A stretch of DNA of 64,000 nt from Williamsia sp. DF01-3 (GTDB lineage: Bacteria; Actinomycetota; Actinomycetes; Mycobacteriales; Mycobacteriaceae). This document shows positions 54,126-63,250 of the stretch, piece after piece. Under the pieces are notes generated by a model, which worked only from the letters and a program-made list of their open reading frames with translations, was not told where the DNA came from and did no database searches. Location of the stretch: contig NZ_JALKFS010000005.1 of NCBI RefSeq assembly GCF_023051145.1, forward strand, positions 1-64,000, given 5' to 3'. Numbering within the stretch: position 1 is the stretch's first letter; every line of letters starts with the position of its first letter. Made by a program: the position numbers and the translations under genes.

Positions 54126-55148
54126 TCAGGCCTCGACCACCACTTTGCCGATCATCTTGCCACTCTCGACGGCACGATGAGCCTCGCGGATGTTCCGCGC
54201 GTCCAGGGGCGAGAAATGCTGCGTGGCAGTGGTTCTTACGACACCACGATCGACCAGATCGGCAACCCGGTTGAGCAGGTGGTGCTGGCTGAGGTCATCC
54301 GGCGCGTGCAGGGGCACGGTGAACATCAGCTCCCACTGCCACGATTGACTCTTGGACTTGAGCGGTAGCAGGTCCAGACCCTCGGGCTCGTCGATCGCCA
54401 CGACAGCACCTCTCACAGCCATGATCTCGGCGTACGTTTCGACGTTTCCCGCGGAGAACGGTGAGAAGATCCAGTTGATCCCCTCCGGTGCAACAGCTTT
54501 CGCCTCCTCTCGCAAGTGGTGATGGTTGATGACGTGGTGCGCACCCATGGCCTCGGCCCATTTCACCGACTCGGGCCGCGACGCTGTCGCGAGCACTTTG
54601 ACGCCCGTCAAAGCCCGCGCGAGCTGGATCATCACCGACCCGACACCACCCGCGCCACCCATCACCAACAAGGTGCCGGTGGATTCGGTGGTCAGACGCA
54701 TCTCGGTGAACAGTGCCTCCCACGCGGTGATCGACGTAAGAGGCAACGCCGCCGCGTCCCCGTAGCTCAGCGACGACGGCTTTCGGCCGACAACACGCGC
54801 GTCGACAACGTGGCACTCGGTGTTGGTCCCGGGCCGCGCGATTGATCCCGCATAGAACACGTCATCACCTACGGCGAACAGTGTCACGTCGGTGCCGACG
54901 GCCACCACGGTGCCGGCCGCGTCGTATCCGAGAACCTTCGGCTCCCCCTGCTCTTGGTTGCCGGCACGCTGCTTCACGTCCACCGGATTCACGGACACCG
55001 CTTTCACCGCGACCAGGAGGTCGTGCGGTCCGATTTCGCCGATCGGCAGGTCGACTTCGACAAAAGAGTCTGCGGCGTCGATGGGGCCGGCCGACAGTGT
55101 GGCGACCGATCTGGATGTGGACGGGACGAACGACTGTGTAGTGGACAT
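54126..55148 (-). CDS. Zinc-type alcohol dehydrogenase-like quinone oxidoreductase
   Basis: The 340-residue MDR protein has VNPVDVKQRAG, GYDAAGTVVAVG, LLVMGGAGGVGSVMIQLARAL (NADPH site) and a C-terminal GKMIGKVVVEA. No catalytic zinc cysteine/histidine set is seen, as in quinone reductase-like members of the adh_fam_1 group. It is divergent from an HxlR gene, the standard arrangement for redox-controlled quinone reductases. It probably protects against quinones or electrophiles. Confidence 0.85.
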   Translation of the reverse strand: MSTTQSFVPSTSRSVATLSAGPIDAADSFVEVDLPIGEIGPHDLLVAVKAVSVNPVDVKQRAGNQEQGEPKVLGYDAAGTVVAVGTDVTLFAVGDDVFYAGSIARPGTNTECHVVDARVVGRKPSSLSYGDAAALPLTSITAWEALFTEMRLTTESTGTLLVMGGAGGVGSVMIQLARALTGVKVLATASRPESVKWAEAMGAHHVINHHHLREEAKAVAPEGINWIFSPFSAGNVETYAEIMAVRGAVVAIDEPEGLDLLPLKSKSQSWQWELMFTVPLHAPDDLSQHHLLNRVADLVDRGVVRTTATQHFSPLDARNIREAHRAVESGKMIGKVVVEA

Positions 55149-55188
55149 GGGGCAACGGTATGCAATACCCCCTAGTTACCCGCAAGGC

Positions 55189-55198
55189 ATACTAGTAT
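55189..55198. promoter_or_regulatory. Palindromic HxlR-type operator
   Basis: ATACTAGTAT is a perfect 10-bp palindrome within GTTACC (55175-55180) and GGTAAC (55204-55209). It lies in the 89-bp gap between the divergent quinone reductase and HxlR genes. It resembles the AGTATACT-type sites of QorR/HypR regulators. Confidence 0.5.
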
Positions 55199-55237
55199 CC
55201 ATTGGTAACCAGACCGCGAAAAGGCACAGGAGCTCCG

Positions 55238-55591
55238 ATGACCGCGACACGAGACCATGGCGATGTGTACTCAGCCACCTGCCCGTGCCGGCCGATTCTG
55301 GATCTGCTCGCAGACAAGTGGAGCGCGCTGATCATCGGGGCACTCGAAGACGGCCCCCTGCGGTTCGGCGAACTGAAGGTGCGCCTGCAGGGCGTCAGTC
55401 CCAAGGTGCTGACCGCCGCGCTCCGCCGGCTGGAAAGCGGTGGCTTCCTCACCCGAACCGTTTTGCCCGAGGTGCCCCTGCACGTCGAGTACGAGCTCAC
55501 CGATCTGGGTCGCGGCGCCAGTGAACCGCTTGCATCCCTGCGGACATGGGTGGAAGAAAACCTCGAACATTTCGGCTCACATACATCGTGA
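55238..55591 (+). CDS. HxlR family (DUF24) transcriptional regulator
   Basis: The 117-residue winged-helix protein has TCPCRPILDLLADKWSALII, where the N-terminal cysteine is the redox sensor in HypR/QorR relatives; here there are two (CPC). It also has LRFGELKVRLQGVSPKVLT and LRRLESGGFLTR. ATG 55238 follows GGAG; a TTG at 55202 lies inside the operator and is rejected. It probably represses the divergent quinone reductase until oxidised or alkylated. Confidence 0.87.
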   Translation: MTATRDHGDVYSATCPCRPILDLLADKWSALIIGALEDGPLRFGELKVRLQGVSPKVLTAALRRLESGGFLTRTVLPEVPLHVEYELTDLGRGASEPLASLRTWVEENLEHFGSHTS

Positions 55592-55823
55592 TCGACCCTT
55601 CCGGGCAGTAAATCGTGCCTTAGGAATCGACAGCGCCGCAGGTGATGCAAGGTCGCTCGCAAAGCTCACAATCGCCGACGCCATCAGCGACGATGCCAGG
55701 CGTGCGCACAGCGGAAGGCCCTGTTATTTTGCTGTTACCTTCCCCGCCGGGCCGCATGCGGCACCGGGGAGAGCACCGGTCCGGATCGGGCCATTCACTG
55801 GCACCACGTACAAAAGGAAACTG

Positions 55824-56783
55824 ATGCGCGCAAAGCACGCCTGGCGAAAGTTCGTCGCCGGAGCCCTTGCCCTTGTGGCCGGAGTGGCAGTCTCGGTGAC
55901 TGCGGCGCCCGGCACTGCGTCGGCAGCCCCTCAGACGGTCTACGTCTACTCCGCCGCGATGAACAAGAACATCCCAGTTCGCGTTCTCCCCGCGTCGGGC
56001 GGTGGCAGCCACGCCACCCTCTACCTGCTCGACGGCTTGCGTGCACCCAACAACAACAGCGGCTGGCTCATCGAGACCGATGTGCAGCAGTTCTTCGCGG
56101 GCAAGAACGTGAATGTGGCGATCCCCTTCGGCGGCGGCGGGAGTTTCTACACCGACTGGCAGCGCGACGACCCGACCCTGGGCCGGCAGAAATGGGAAAC
56201 CTTCCTCACCCGGGAGCTGCCCGCCTACCTGAAGTCGGCGTTCAACAGCGACAACCGCCGCAACGCCATTGCCGGACTCTCGATGAGCGGCACCTCCGCA
56301 TTGAACCTTGCTTCCAAGCACCCCAACTTCTACCGGGGCGTCGCGTCGTACAGCGGCTACCCCACGGTCAGCACCCCCGGGTTTGCACAAGGCATCGCCG
56401 CATCCGTCCTCGAGATGGGCGGCAACCCGGTGAACATGTGGGGCCTGTGGCCGGCCGGAGCCTGGACGGCGAACGATCCCTCGCTGCACACCGGAAACCT
56501 GCGTGGCAAACGTGTATACGTGTCCTCAGGTGCGGGTTCGCCTCGGACAAACCCGATCTTCAACCCGGCGAGCCCGTCATTCGACCCGATCAAGTTCTCC
56601 CAGATGGTGCCGCTGGAGACGGCGGCGTCGATCAGCAGCCAGCTCTACATCGCGAGCCTTCGTGTCGCCGGCGTCAACCCGCAGGTCCACATCACGCCGG
56701 AGGGTGTGCACTGGTGGACCCACTGGGAGGACCGCCTCAAGGAATCCTGGTACGGAACGCTCGCTCCTTCGCTGGGCGTTTAG
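55824..56783 (+). CDS. Antigen 85-type mycolyltransferase / esterase
   Basis: The 319-residue secreted protein has a signal peptide ending near ASA (residues 32-34). The alpha/beta hydrolase fold has the nucleophile Ser153 in GLSMSGTSAL and the C-terminal histidine in VHWWTHWEDRL. These match the Ag85/FbpC family, which transfers mycolic acids between trehalose monomycolates and arabinogalactan. ATG 55824 follows AAAGGAAA. A long in-frame extension to 55440 runs through the HxlR gene and is a shadow. A perfect terminator follows. Confidence 0.88.
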   Translation: MRAKHAWRKFVAGALALVAGVAVSVTAAPGTASAAPQTVYVYSAAMNKNIPVRVLPASGGGSHATLYLLDGLRAPNNNSGWLIETDVQQFFAGKNVNVAIPFGGGGSFYTDWQRDDPTLGRQKWETFLTRELPAYLKSAFNSDNRRNAIAGLSMSGTSALNLASKHPNFYRGVASYSGYPTVSTPGFAQGIAASVLEMGGNPVNMWGLWPAGAWTANDPSLHTGNLRGKRVYVSSGAGSPRTNPIFNPASPSFDPIKFSQMVPLETAASISSQLYIASLRVAGVNPQVHITPEGVHWWTHWEDRLKESWYGTLAPSLGV

Positions 56784-56798
56784 CCCCCACACCAGTTC

Positions 56799-56834
56799 GT
56801 CGGCCGCGACCCAGCTTCCTGGGTCGCGGCCGAC
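56799..56834 (+). terminator. Rho-independent-type terminator
   Basis: A 16-bp perfect stem, GTCGGCCGCGACCCAG (56799-56814) with its complement (56819-56834), encloses a CTTC tetraloop and is followed by a T-rich tract (GTCGTTGTTCTGTGTT). Confidence 0.92.
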
Positions 56835-56860
56835 GTCGTTGTTCTGTGTTCAGGAGACCA

Positions 56861-56879
56861 GGTCTCGGTTCAGTACGTT
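56861..56879. promoter_or_regulatory. Half-match to the island palindrome upstream of the AcuI-like gene
   Basis: GGTCTCGGTTCAGTACGTT has a perfect left arm and a lost right arm. It is preceded by GAGACCA, so GAGACCAGGTCTC (56854-56866) is itself palindromic. It is 49 bp before the next start. Confidence 0.35.
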
Positions 56880-56928
56880 CGGGCTCCCCGTCGTCCGGAC
56901 GTGCCGTCGGTGGCGTTAACGTCGCTTC

Positions 56929-57951
56929 ATGGATCAGTTCTCAGCCCTGGTGGCGCGGCAGACCGACGACGGTATCGAGACGGCGATCGAGACCGTGGAC
57001 GCATCGTTCTTGCCCGAAGGTGGCACTCCCACCGCGGATACGGGAGACGTCACCATCCGCGTGTTGTACTCCAGTGTCAACTACAAGGACGCACTCGCTC
57101 TGACGCCGAAAGGCGGTGTGGTACGCGACTATCCGATCGTTCCCGGCATCGACCTCACCGGCGAGGTCGTGGAATCGAAGTCACCCGACTTCGCGGTCGG
57201 CGATCTGGTTCTCGCCCACGGCTACGAAATCGGCACCGGCCGCCACGGCGGCTACGCCGAGTACGCACGCGTTCCGGCCGACTGGGTGGTTGCCCTCGGG
57301 GAACTCTCGCCACGCGACGGTGCCGCGATCGGGACCGCCGGGTTCACCGCGGCGATGAGCGTGCAAGCACTGCTCGATCGCGGGATTTCCCCCGCCGACG
57401 GCCCGGTACTGGTGACCGGCGCAACCGGCGGCGTCGGTTCGGTCAGCGTCGACATCCTTGCGGGTCAGGGCTTCGAGGTGGTCGCGTCCACGGGTAAGAC
57501 AGACGCTGGCGATCGCCTGCGACAACTCGGTGCCGCCGACGTCATCGGCCGACTGCCACTGGACCTGGATGCCAAACCCCGCCCGCTCGGCAAGGCCCAG
57601 TGGGCGGGCGCCGTCGACTGTGTCGGCGGCAAGACGCTCGCCCACGTGCTGAGCGGCATCAAGTACGGCGGCGCCGTGGCGGCCAGCGGCCTGACCGGAG
57701 GACCCGCGTTGGCCACCACCGTGCTGCCGTTCATCCTGCGCGGTGTCGCCCTGCTCGGCATGGACTCGGTGCAGATGCCAATCGAGCCTCGACGAACCAT
57801 CTGGGCTGCACTTGCCGGACCGCTTGCCCCCAAGCACCTCGCGCACATCGTGTCGGAGGTCGACGTCAAAGACGTGGTCGGCGTGATCGACCAGGTTCGC
57901 GCGGGAGAGTTCTCAGGCCGGGCCGTGGTGCGGGTGGCCGGCGGGTTCTGA
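56929..57951 (+). CDS. YhdH/AcuI-type acrylyl-CoA reductase or quinone oxidoreductase
   Basis: The 340-residue MDR family protein has SSVNYKDALALTPKGGV, PGIDLTGEVVES, LVTGATGGVGSVSVDILAGQG (NADPH site) and TIWAALAGPLAPKHL near the end. AcuI/YhdH members reduce acryloyl-CoA to propionyl-CoA with NADPH. A link to propionyl-CoA from steroids is possible but not shown. It ends 4 bp before the convergent DUF427 gene. Confidence 0.85.
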   Translation: MDQFSALVARQTDDGIETAIETVDASFLPEGGTPTADTGDVTIRVLYSSVNYKDALALTPKGGVVRDYPIVPGIDLTGEVVESKSPDFAVGDLVLAHGYEIGTGRHGGYAEYARVPADWVVALGELSPRDGAAIGTAGFTAAMSVQALLDRGISPADGPVLVTGATGGVGSVSVDILAGQGFEVVASTGKTDAGDRLRQLGAADVIGRLPLDLDAKPRPLGKAQWAGAVDCVGGKTLAHVLSGIKYGGAVAASGLTGGPALATTVLPFILRGVALLGMDSVQMPIEPRRTIWAALAGPLAPKHLAHIVSEVDVKDVVGVIDQVRAGEFSGRAVVRVAGGF

Positions 57952-57955
57952 GGAC

Positions 57956-58333
57956 TCAGCTCGCAGGGTCAACAGCAATGTCGACCCGGTCGGGATAGAA
58001 GGCGAGGTGCCCGACGATCGGCGCGACCGCATCGTAGGGCTCCTCGTACGTCCAGGCCGCATCTTTGATGACGCCTTCGTCGGTGACGACATCGAAGTAG
58101 GAGGCACTGCCCTTGAACGGGCAGTAACTCTCGGTGTCGCTGCGTTGCAGCACTTTTGGATCGACCGCAGCCAGCGGCACGTACGCCACCGGCGGGTAGG
58201 ACGCCTCACGCAGGGTGAGCGTCTTGTCGGTGTCGGCGACGAGCGTGCCGCCTGCGGTCACGGTCACCGAGTCGGTGCTCGGTTCCACCGTGATCGGATG
58301 GTCGGGGCCAGGGATCAATTGCGTTCTCGACAT
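57956..58333 (-). CDS. DUF427 domain protein
   Basis: The 125-residue protein has the DUF427 core: VYVPLAAVDPKVLQRSDTESYCPFKGSA-type sequence (about 58-84) and FYPDRVDIAV at the C terminus. The TxCPxKG-like stretch and acidic residues are conserved in the family, whose function is not established. The start is ATG 58333 with AAAGAGG upstream; a farther in-frame start exists at 58363. It is convergent with the AcuI-like gene and is followed upstream by an XRE gene on the same strand. Confidence 0.82.
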   Translation of the reverse strand: MSRTQLIPGPDHPITVEPSTDSVTVTAGGTLVADTDKTLTLREASYPPVAYVPLAAVDPKVLQRSDTESYCPFKGSASYFDVVTDEGVIKDAAWTYEEPYDAVAPIVGHLAFYPDRVDIAVDPAS

Positions 58334-58398
58334 GGTTCGCCTCTTTCTCTCCCTCGATGCCAACGCTCACCGCAGCCGTGCATTCCCCGCGTCACCGA

Positions 58399-59193
58399 TC
58401 AGCGAAGTCGCAGGAACTCCGCCGTCTTGTCGTCGGCCGGATAGAAGCTCTCGACGCTGAGTTCGTCGACCGTCACGTCGAGCGGGGTACCGAACGTGGT
58501 GACGGTGCTGAAGAACGACAGCTCACCCTGGTCGCTGCGCAGCCTCAGGTAGATCGCAACATCGCCGGAGAGTGCGGCATCTGCGTCGGCATCCTCGTCG
58601 CTGTCGGGGACCGGGTACCGCTGGAGGCGGGCCAGCAGTGCTTTCAGTTCCGGGTCGCCGGTCACCCTGATCTGCCGGTCGAGTCGTTCGAACAAGTGCC
58701 TGCGCCACTGCCGATGGTTGATGATCCTGGACCCGAGCCCCCGCGGGTCGAGGCTGAACTCGAGCACGTTGAACGGAGGTTCCAGCAGGTCGTCGGGAGC
58801 ACCGTCGGTGAAGGCGGCAACCGCTGCGTTGGCGTCCACGAGATTCCAGTGCCGGTCCACCGCCAAGGCCGGGTACGGTTCGGTCGCGGCCAGCACCTGA
58901 CGTAAAGCGCTCCGCACCATGGTCATTCGGGAACCGTCGAGCGGCGTCTCACCGTAGGACGGGGCGTATCCGGCGGCGAGCAACATCTGGTTGCGCTCAC
59001 GCAGCGGCACATCGAGATGTTCGGCCAGTCTGAGCACCATGGCGCGGCTCGGCACCGATCGGCCGGTCTCCAGGAAACTCAGATGCCTCGCGGAGACGTC
59101 GGCCGCTGACGCGAGATCCAGTTGCGGCACCTTGCGGGTGGTGCGCCACTGCCGCAGCAGGTCACCGAAAAGGTAACGCTGTTCTTCGGTCAT
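58399..59193 (-). CDS. XRE-type regulator with MmyB-like ligand domain
   Basis: The 264-residue protein has an N-terminal helix-turn-helix, VPQLDLASAADVSARHLSFLE-type (about residues 22-42), and a C-terminal PAS-like domain (HWNLVDANAAVAAFTDGAP) as in MmyB-class regulators. That domain binds fatty acids or similar small molecules. It is divergent from an SDR gene by 111 bp and is the probable local regulator of it. The DUF427 gene downstream may be co-transcribed (65-bp gap). Confidence 0.85.
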   Translation of the reverse strand: MTEEQRYLFGDLLRQWRTTRKVPQLDLASAADVSARHLSFLETGRSVPSRAMVLRLAEHLDVPLRERNQMLLAAGYAPSYGETPLDGSRMTMVRSALRQVLAATEPYPALAVDRHWNLVDANAAVAAFTDGAPDDLLEPPFNVLEFSLDPRGLGSRIINHRQWRRHLFERLDRQIRVTGDPELKALLARLQRYPVPDSDEDADADAALSGDVAIYLRLRSDQGELSFFSTVTTFGTPLDVTVDELSVESFYPADDKTAEFLRLR

Positions 59194-59304
59194 GTACTGA
59201 TCTCCCGGGTTGATCTGTCAGCATTATGGACTGCGGGTTTTGCACCGAGCTCAAGTTCGACTGCTGCCCGTGGGTGGGTGTTCGACGATCGAAGAGGAGT
59301 TCTC

Positions 59305-60066
59305 ATGACCGTGCTCGACCGCTTTCGGCTCGATGACCGGGTGGTGATCGTCACCGGCGCCTCGTCCGGCTTGGGGGTTGCCTTCGCCAAGGGGTTCGCT
59401 GAGGCCGGAGCCCGCGTGGTGCTCGCCGCCCGCCGCGCCGACAAGCTCGAAAAGACAGCAGCGTTGGTCGAATCCGTGGGAGGCACCTCCCTGTCGGTGG
59501 TCACCGACATCACGCAGGTCGAGCAGGCCACCGCGATGGTCGAGGCTGCGATGACCGAGTTCGGCCAGGTGGATGTCTTGATCAACAACGCCGGAGTGGG
59601 AACGGCCGTGCCGGCCACCCGGGAGACTCCCGAGCAATTCCGGTCGGTGATCGACATCAACCTCAACGGTTCCTACTGGGCCGCGCAGGCCTGCGGCCGG
59701 GTGATGAAGCCGGGAAGCTCGATCGTCAACATCTCGAGCGTCCTCGGCATCACCACTGCAGGCCTTCCGCAGGCCGCATACTCCGCGAGCAAGGCCGCCA
59801 TCTCGGGTCTCACCCGCGACCTCGCGCAGCAGTGGGGATCGCGAAAAGGTATCCGGGTGAACGCGATCGCCCCTGGGTTCTTCGAGTCCGAGATGACCGC
59901 CCAGTACCCCGACGGCTATCTGCAACAGATGGCTGCGCGGCAGGTACTGCCCCGCAGTGGCGACCCCGAAGAACTTGCGGCCACCGCGGTCTGGCTCGCC
60001 TCACCGGCCGGCGGGTATGTCACCGGTCAGACCATCGTCGTCGACGGCGGCCTCACCATCACATAG
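59305..60066 (+). CDS. SDR family oxidoreductase
   Basis: The 253-residue classical SDR has VTGASSGLGVAFAKGF, an Arg-rich cofactor pocket (AARRADKLE, suggesting NADPH), NNAGVGTAVP, NISSVLGIT and AAYSASKAAI. ATG 59305 follows AGAGGAG at 59293-59299; earlier in-frame sequence lies in the divergent promoter. It is convergent with, and overlaps by 8 bp, a SnoaL-like gene. It lies outside the steroid island and has no island palindrome. Substrate unknown. Confidence 0.82.
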   Translation: MTVLDRFRLDDRVVIVTGASSGLGVAFAKGFAEAGARVVLAARRADKLEKTAALVESVGGTSLSVVTDITQVEQATAMVEAAMTEFGQVDVLINNAGVGTAVPATRETPEQFRSVIDINLNGSYWAAQACGRVMKPGSSIVNISSVLGITTAGLPQAAYSASKAAISGLTRDLAQQWGSRKGIRVNAIAPGFFESEMTAQYPDGYLQQMAARQVLPRSGDPEELAATAVWLASPAGGYVTGQTIVVDGGLTIT

Positions 60067-60433
60067 CGGTCTGACCCGGCATCTTGTCGATGAACCCGTA
60101 GACGCTGGTGATCTTCTCGTCGTTCACCGCGACCACATCGAAGCCGATCACCACTGCCTCTCCTCCGCTCGCCGGTACCAGTTCCCAGGTGAAACGAGCG
60201 ACGTTGTGGTGCGTCTCGAACACGTCACCCCGAACGAACCGCATCCCCGCGAATTGTTGCTGAGCCCCGGCGAGCACCTGATCGATCGCTTCGGTGCCCG
60301 CCACCGAAGCGAGCGGATCGGTGTAGACACCCTCGGGATCCCAGACCTTCTCGACGATCGCCCGCCGTGCGCCTGGATCGGTTTCGTTCCAGGCGTTCAG
60401 GTAGTCGTCAACCAGGGCAGTCATCTCGGTCAT
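60059..60433 (-). CDS. SnoaL-like nuclear transport factor 2 family protein
   Basis: The 124-residue NTF2-fold protein has YLNAWNETDPGARRAIVEKVWDPEGVY-type start (about residues 9-35), then DPLASVAGTEAIDQVL and RFTWELVPA. Members include polyketide cyclases, isomerases and proteins of unknown function. ATG 60433 follows AAGGAGA. It differs from the longer SnoaL_4-type protein at 49459. The 3' end overlaps the convergent SDR. Confidence 0.78.
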   Translation of the reverse strand: MTEMTALVDDYLNAWNETDPGARRAIVEKVWDPEGVYTDPLASVAGTEAIDQVLAGAQQQFAGMRFVRGDVFETHHNVARFTWELVPASGGEAVVIGFDVVAVNDEKITSVYGFIDKMPGQTAM

Positions 60434-60590
60434 CGCGTCTCCTTCGTCTTGCGTTGGTGTTGTGATGACCATGCTGCTGCGCGGCGGTGGGTTGGAGCGA
60501 TGACCTCCGGGGTAATAGTTTTCGGTCCGCGGCCCACCCCTTCCGTACGGTGGTCACCACAGAACGACGTGTCACCGATGAGAGGACCCC

Positions 60591-60740
60591 ATGACCTTTC
60601 CGCATGAAAACGAAGAGCCCGTCGGCGAAACCGACGAGACAGCCGAGCAGAAGAAGACGTACGAGGCAGGCGAAGAAGGCACCGGGGAAGAACGCGACCA
60701 TGCGCTCGGTGGCAGCGAGGGCACGTCCGACGGTCAGTAG
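60591..60740 (+). CDS. 49-residue acidic protein of unknown function
   Basis: ATG 60591 follows GAGAGGA at 60580-60586 and opens a 49-residue frame: MTFPHENEEPVGETDETAEQ, then KKTYEAGEEGTGEERDHALG and a short Gly/Ser tail. About a third of the residues are Asp or Glu; there are no cysteines or hydrophobic segments, so it is probably disordered in the cytosol. It lies 130 bp before the UspA gene and may belong to the same stress unit. No family recognised. Confidence 0.55.
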   Translation: MTFPHENEEPVGETDETAEQKKTYEAGEEGTGEERDHALGGSEGTSDGQ

Positions 60741-60870
60741 ATGACCGCGGCGCGGACTCGAGGACGTTGATGCCGCCGACACTGCCGACATAGGGTTCGA
60801 AGCGAGCCGGGCACTGTTTCCAGCGATCCGCTGGCCTCGATCATCCGGTTCACCGGACCGAGGATGTGAG

Positions 60871-61769
60871 ATGAACACCGACGCCAGCAACGCACCGGCC
60901 ATCGTCGTGGGGATCGATGGCTCCGAGGCCGCACTCGGCGCCGCCCGATGGGCGGCGGACTATGCCGCAGCAAGCCATTCGCCTCTGTCCCTCTTCCACG
61001 CGATACCTCGGATCGACTGGTACTTCGCCAACGCGATGGTGTTCACGCCCGAGGCCTTGGCCACCGAACTCGCCGAGGAGGGCCGCAAGAAGATCGACGA
61101 GGCGGAATCCGCCATCCGGGCGGTGCATCCTGATCTGACCGTCGAGCGGCACATCGTGAACGAGGCCGTCGGTCCGGCGTTCGAAAAGGTCTCGGCCACT
61201 GCGAGGTTGGTGGTCATCGGATCTCACTGGACCAGCGCTGCAAGCGATCTCATCCTCGGCGGCCATGTGATCCGGATCGTCAACAACTCGCGCTGCCCGG
61301 TCTTGGTGTGGCGCAGGACGGCCTGCCCCGACACCGACGAGGCGCTACCCGTTGTTGTCGGAGTGGACGAGTCGGAGAACTCGACGCGCGCGCTGGAGTC
61401 GGCGTTCGAAGTCGCCGACACGCTGCACGCACCGGTGACGGTTGCGCACATGTGGGAGACCGGCGCCGCGGTCGGGCTCGGCTACGGCGAGGGGCCGGTC
61501 GACTGGAACCTGCTGCACCTCTTGCAATCCAACCAGGAACAGAAGTTGGACGAATTGGTCGCACCGTTGCGCGCGCGTTTCCCCGGGGCCCACGTCAACA
61601 AGGTCTACACCGACACCGGGCGGCCAAGGGGCTCAAGGAACTCTCCCGATCCGCACAACTCGTGGTCGTGGGCAGCCGTGGGCACGGCAAACTCGCCGGG
61701 GCCGTGCTGGGTTCGGTCAGCCAGAGCCTGATCCACCATGCTGATTGTTCGGTGCTCGTGGTGCACTGA
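60871..61769 (+). pseudogene. Tandem-domain universal stress protein (UspA), frameshifted near the end
   Basis: Two Usp domains are present. The first (about 1-150) has VVVGIDGSEAALGAARWAADYA and VVIGSHWTSAASDLILGG. The second starts at VVVGVDESENSTRALESA. After VYTDTG the frame breaks; in another frame AAKGLKELSRSAQLVVVGSRG-type sequence continues with LAGAVLGSVSQSLIHHADCSVLVVH to 61769. One base is missing at 61618-61622. The second ATP-binding signature (GSRGHGKLAGAVLGSVS) lies after the break. A sequencing deletion is likely. It is convergent with the AraC gene by 14 bp. Confidence 0.85.
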
Positions 61770-61783
61770 CGGGAACTCGCCGC

Positions 61784-62872
61784 TCAACTGGGCGGGCGGG
61801 TGCCGGGCGCGGCGACGGCCGACCTCTTGGTCGATGTATTGATCAGGTGAGGTCGACCACGGGTCGATCGCATTGTCTGTGAGGGCATTTCACCCAACAG
61901 TTCCCGGTACTGCTGCGCGAAACGACCCAGGTGGACGAAGCCCCATTTTCGGGCTACCGCTGCCACCGTTGTCGATTCGGCGGCTTCATCACTCAGTTCT
62001 GCAAGAACGCGATGAAGTCGTAATTCCCGGAGATAAGTCATGGGGGAGGGTTGATCGGAGTCGGCGAACGCCTGTTGCAACGTCCTCCCGCTGACACCCA
62101 CCTCGCCTGCCAGTTCGCCAGTGGTCCACGCCCGTTCCGGTTGAGCGTGCATGAAATCGATTGCTTGCTTCGTCGCCTTCCCGCCCGCACTGCTCGCTCT
62201 CCGACCCACCATTTCGTCGGCAAATGTATGTGGCTGCGTGAGAAGCAGACCCTGGATCAGAAGATGCTGCACATTTGCTACTGCAAGACGGTGACCAAAG
62301 ACTCCGTCGGGCCGCACTCCGTCCTGTGCCAACACCTTGACCAGGGCCAACCAGGTGAATGCGGTTGGTGTAGATACGTTCAACAGCGATGGGAACACCA
62401 GGCTCGATCGAACCGGTCGATCAAGCATCATCTCCAACTCGCGATGAAGCGTTCCAGGTCGAATCTTGAGGTAGAGCTGGCTGCAGTCCCGCGACCAGGC
62501 GATGGCACCCGCCGACCCAGGAGCGAACACCGCAGCAAAACCCGGCCGCGTGATGATTGCCCCCGCACCCCCATCCCAAGTGTTCACCGCACGGCCGGCC
62601 AGCACGATGTTGATGTAGTAGTCGGCGATCTCCCTTACCTCGGTTCTGACCGCGGCCCCGAAAGAGAGGCGTCCCAACGTCAGCGCCGGCAGCTCCAGCG
62701 CCTGCAGGTGGGCATCGAGTACCCCCGCCCGGAGGACGGTGAGCTCAGTTGCCAGATAGATGCGCTCCATAGTCTCACGCGCCTCATCAACGTCACCGGT
62801 GCGCACAGCAGACAGTCCGTCCCTTGGGCCGAAAGTGCCGGCGGCAGATGCTTTTATTTCGCGACTATCCAT
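61784..62872 (-). CDS. AraC family transcriptional regulator
   Basis: The 362-residue protein has an N-terminal AraC-binding-like domain (about 40-220) and a C-terminal double helix-turn-helix: RAWTTGELAGEVGVSGRTLQQAF and VAAVARKWGFVHLGRFAQQYRE. ATG 62872 is chosen; in-frame codons upstream extend into an A+T-rich region. Upstream lies a 9-bp inverted repeat (62885-62893, 62941-62949) that may be its own operator. It is divergent from a SipW-type surface gene but separated by 378 bp. Confidence 0.82.
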   Translation of the reverse strand: MDSREIKASAAGTFGPRDGLSAVRTGDVDEARETMERIYLATELTVLRAGVLDAHLQALELPALTLGRLSFGAAVRTEVREIADYYINIVLAGRAVNTWDGGAGAIITRPGFAAVFAPGSAGAIAWSRDCSQLYLKIRPGTLHRELEMMLDRPVRSSLVFPSLLNVSTPTAFTWLALVKVLAQDGVRPDGVFGHRLAVANVQHLLIQGLLLTQPHTFADEMVGRRASSAGGKATKQAIDFMHAQPERAWTTGELAGEVGVSGRTLQQAFADSDQPSPMTYLRELRLHRVLAELSDEAAESTTVAAVARKWGFVHLGRFAQQYRELLGEMPSQTMRSTRGRPHLINTSTKRSAVAAPGTRPPS

Positions 62873-63250
62873 TAAACGATAATAGTGTGGCCGCAAAACG
62901 AATACAAGCAAATGCGAATATCGGTCCAATTTGATCTTGTCGGCCACACGAAATGCGCAAAATCGGAGACATATTTGCGATATTTAGGAAGCCTGGCCCG
63001 CGCTGCGACGCCTTGACCTGCCCATTTAGCGGGTGAAAAAATATCCGTAACGGAAAGCTCAAAAATGCGACATACTAGATGAGCGCTGGGTGATGTACCT
63101 GTTTCGAGGTACTTGTTTCGGGCCAGTCGGCGCTGAGGGCGAAATGAATTCGTCCGACCTCTCGAGTTTCATTTCGGGTTTTCGAGGTTGAGCCGCGTCC
63201 ATCGTTCCATCTCAGCGGGTCCAAGCGGGCCCACTACAGGAAGATTGACC
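62873..63250. other. A+T-rich intergenic region with several repeats
   Basis: No gene is seen. GTGTGGCCG (62885-62893) and CGGCCACAC (62941-62949) are inverted 47 bp apart. GTACCTGTTTCG (63094-63105) and GTACTTGTTTCG (63108-63119) are direct repeats 14 bp apart. GAAATGA (63141-63147) and TCATTTC (63169-63175) are inverted. The direct repeat looks like an activator site for the surface-protein operon. Confidence 0.55.

Noticed and set aside
55440-55823. Upstream extension of the mycolyltransferase frame
   Set aside because: It passes through the HxlR gene; the signal peptide and ribosome site fix the start at 55824.
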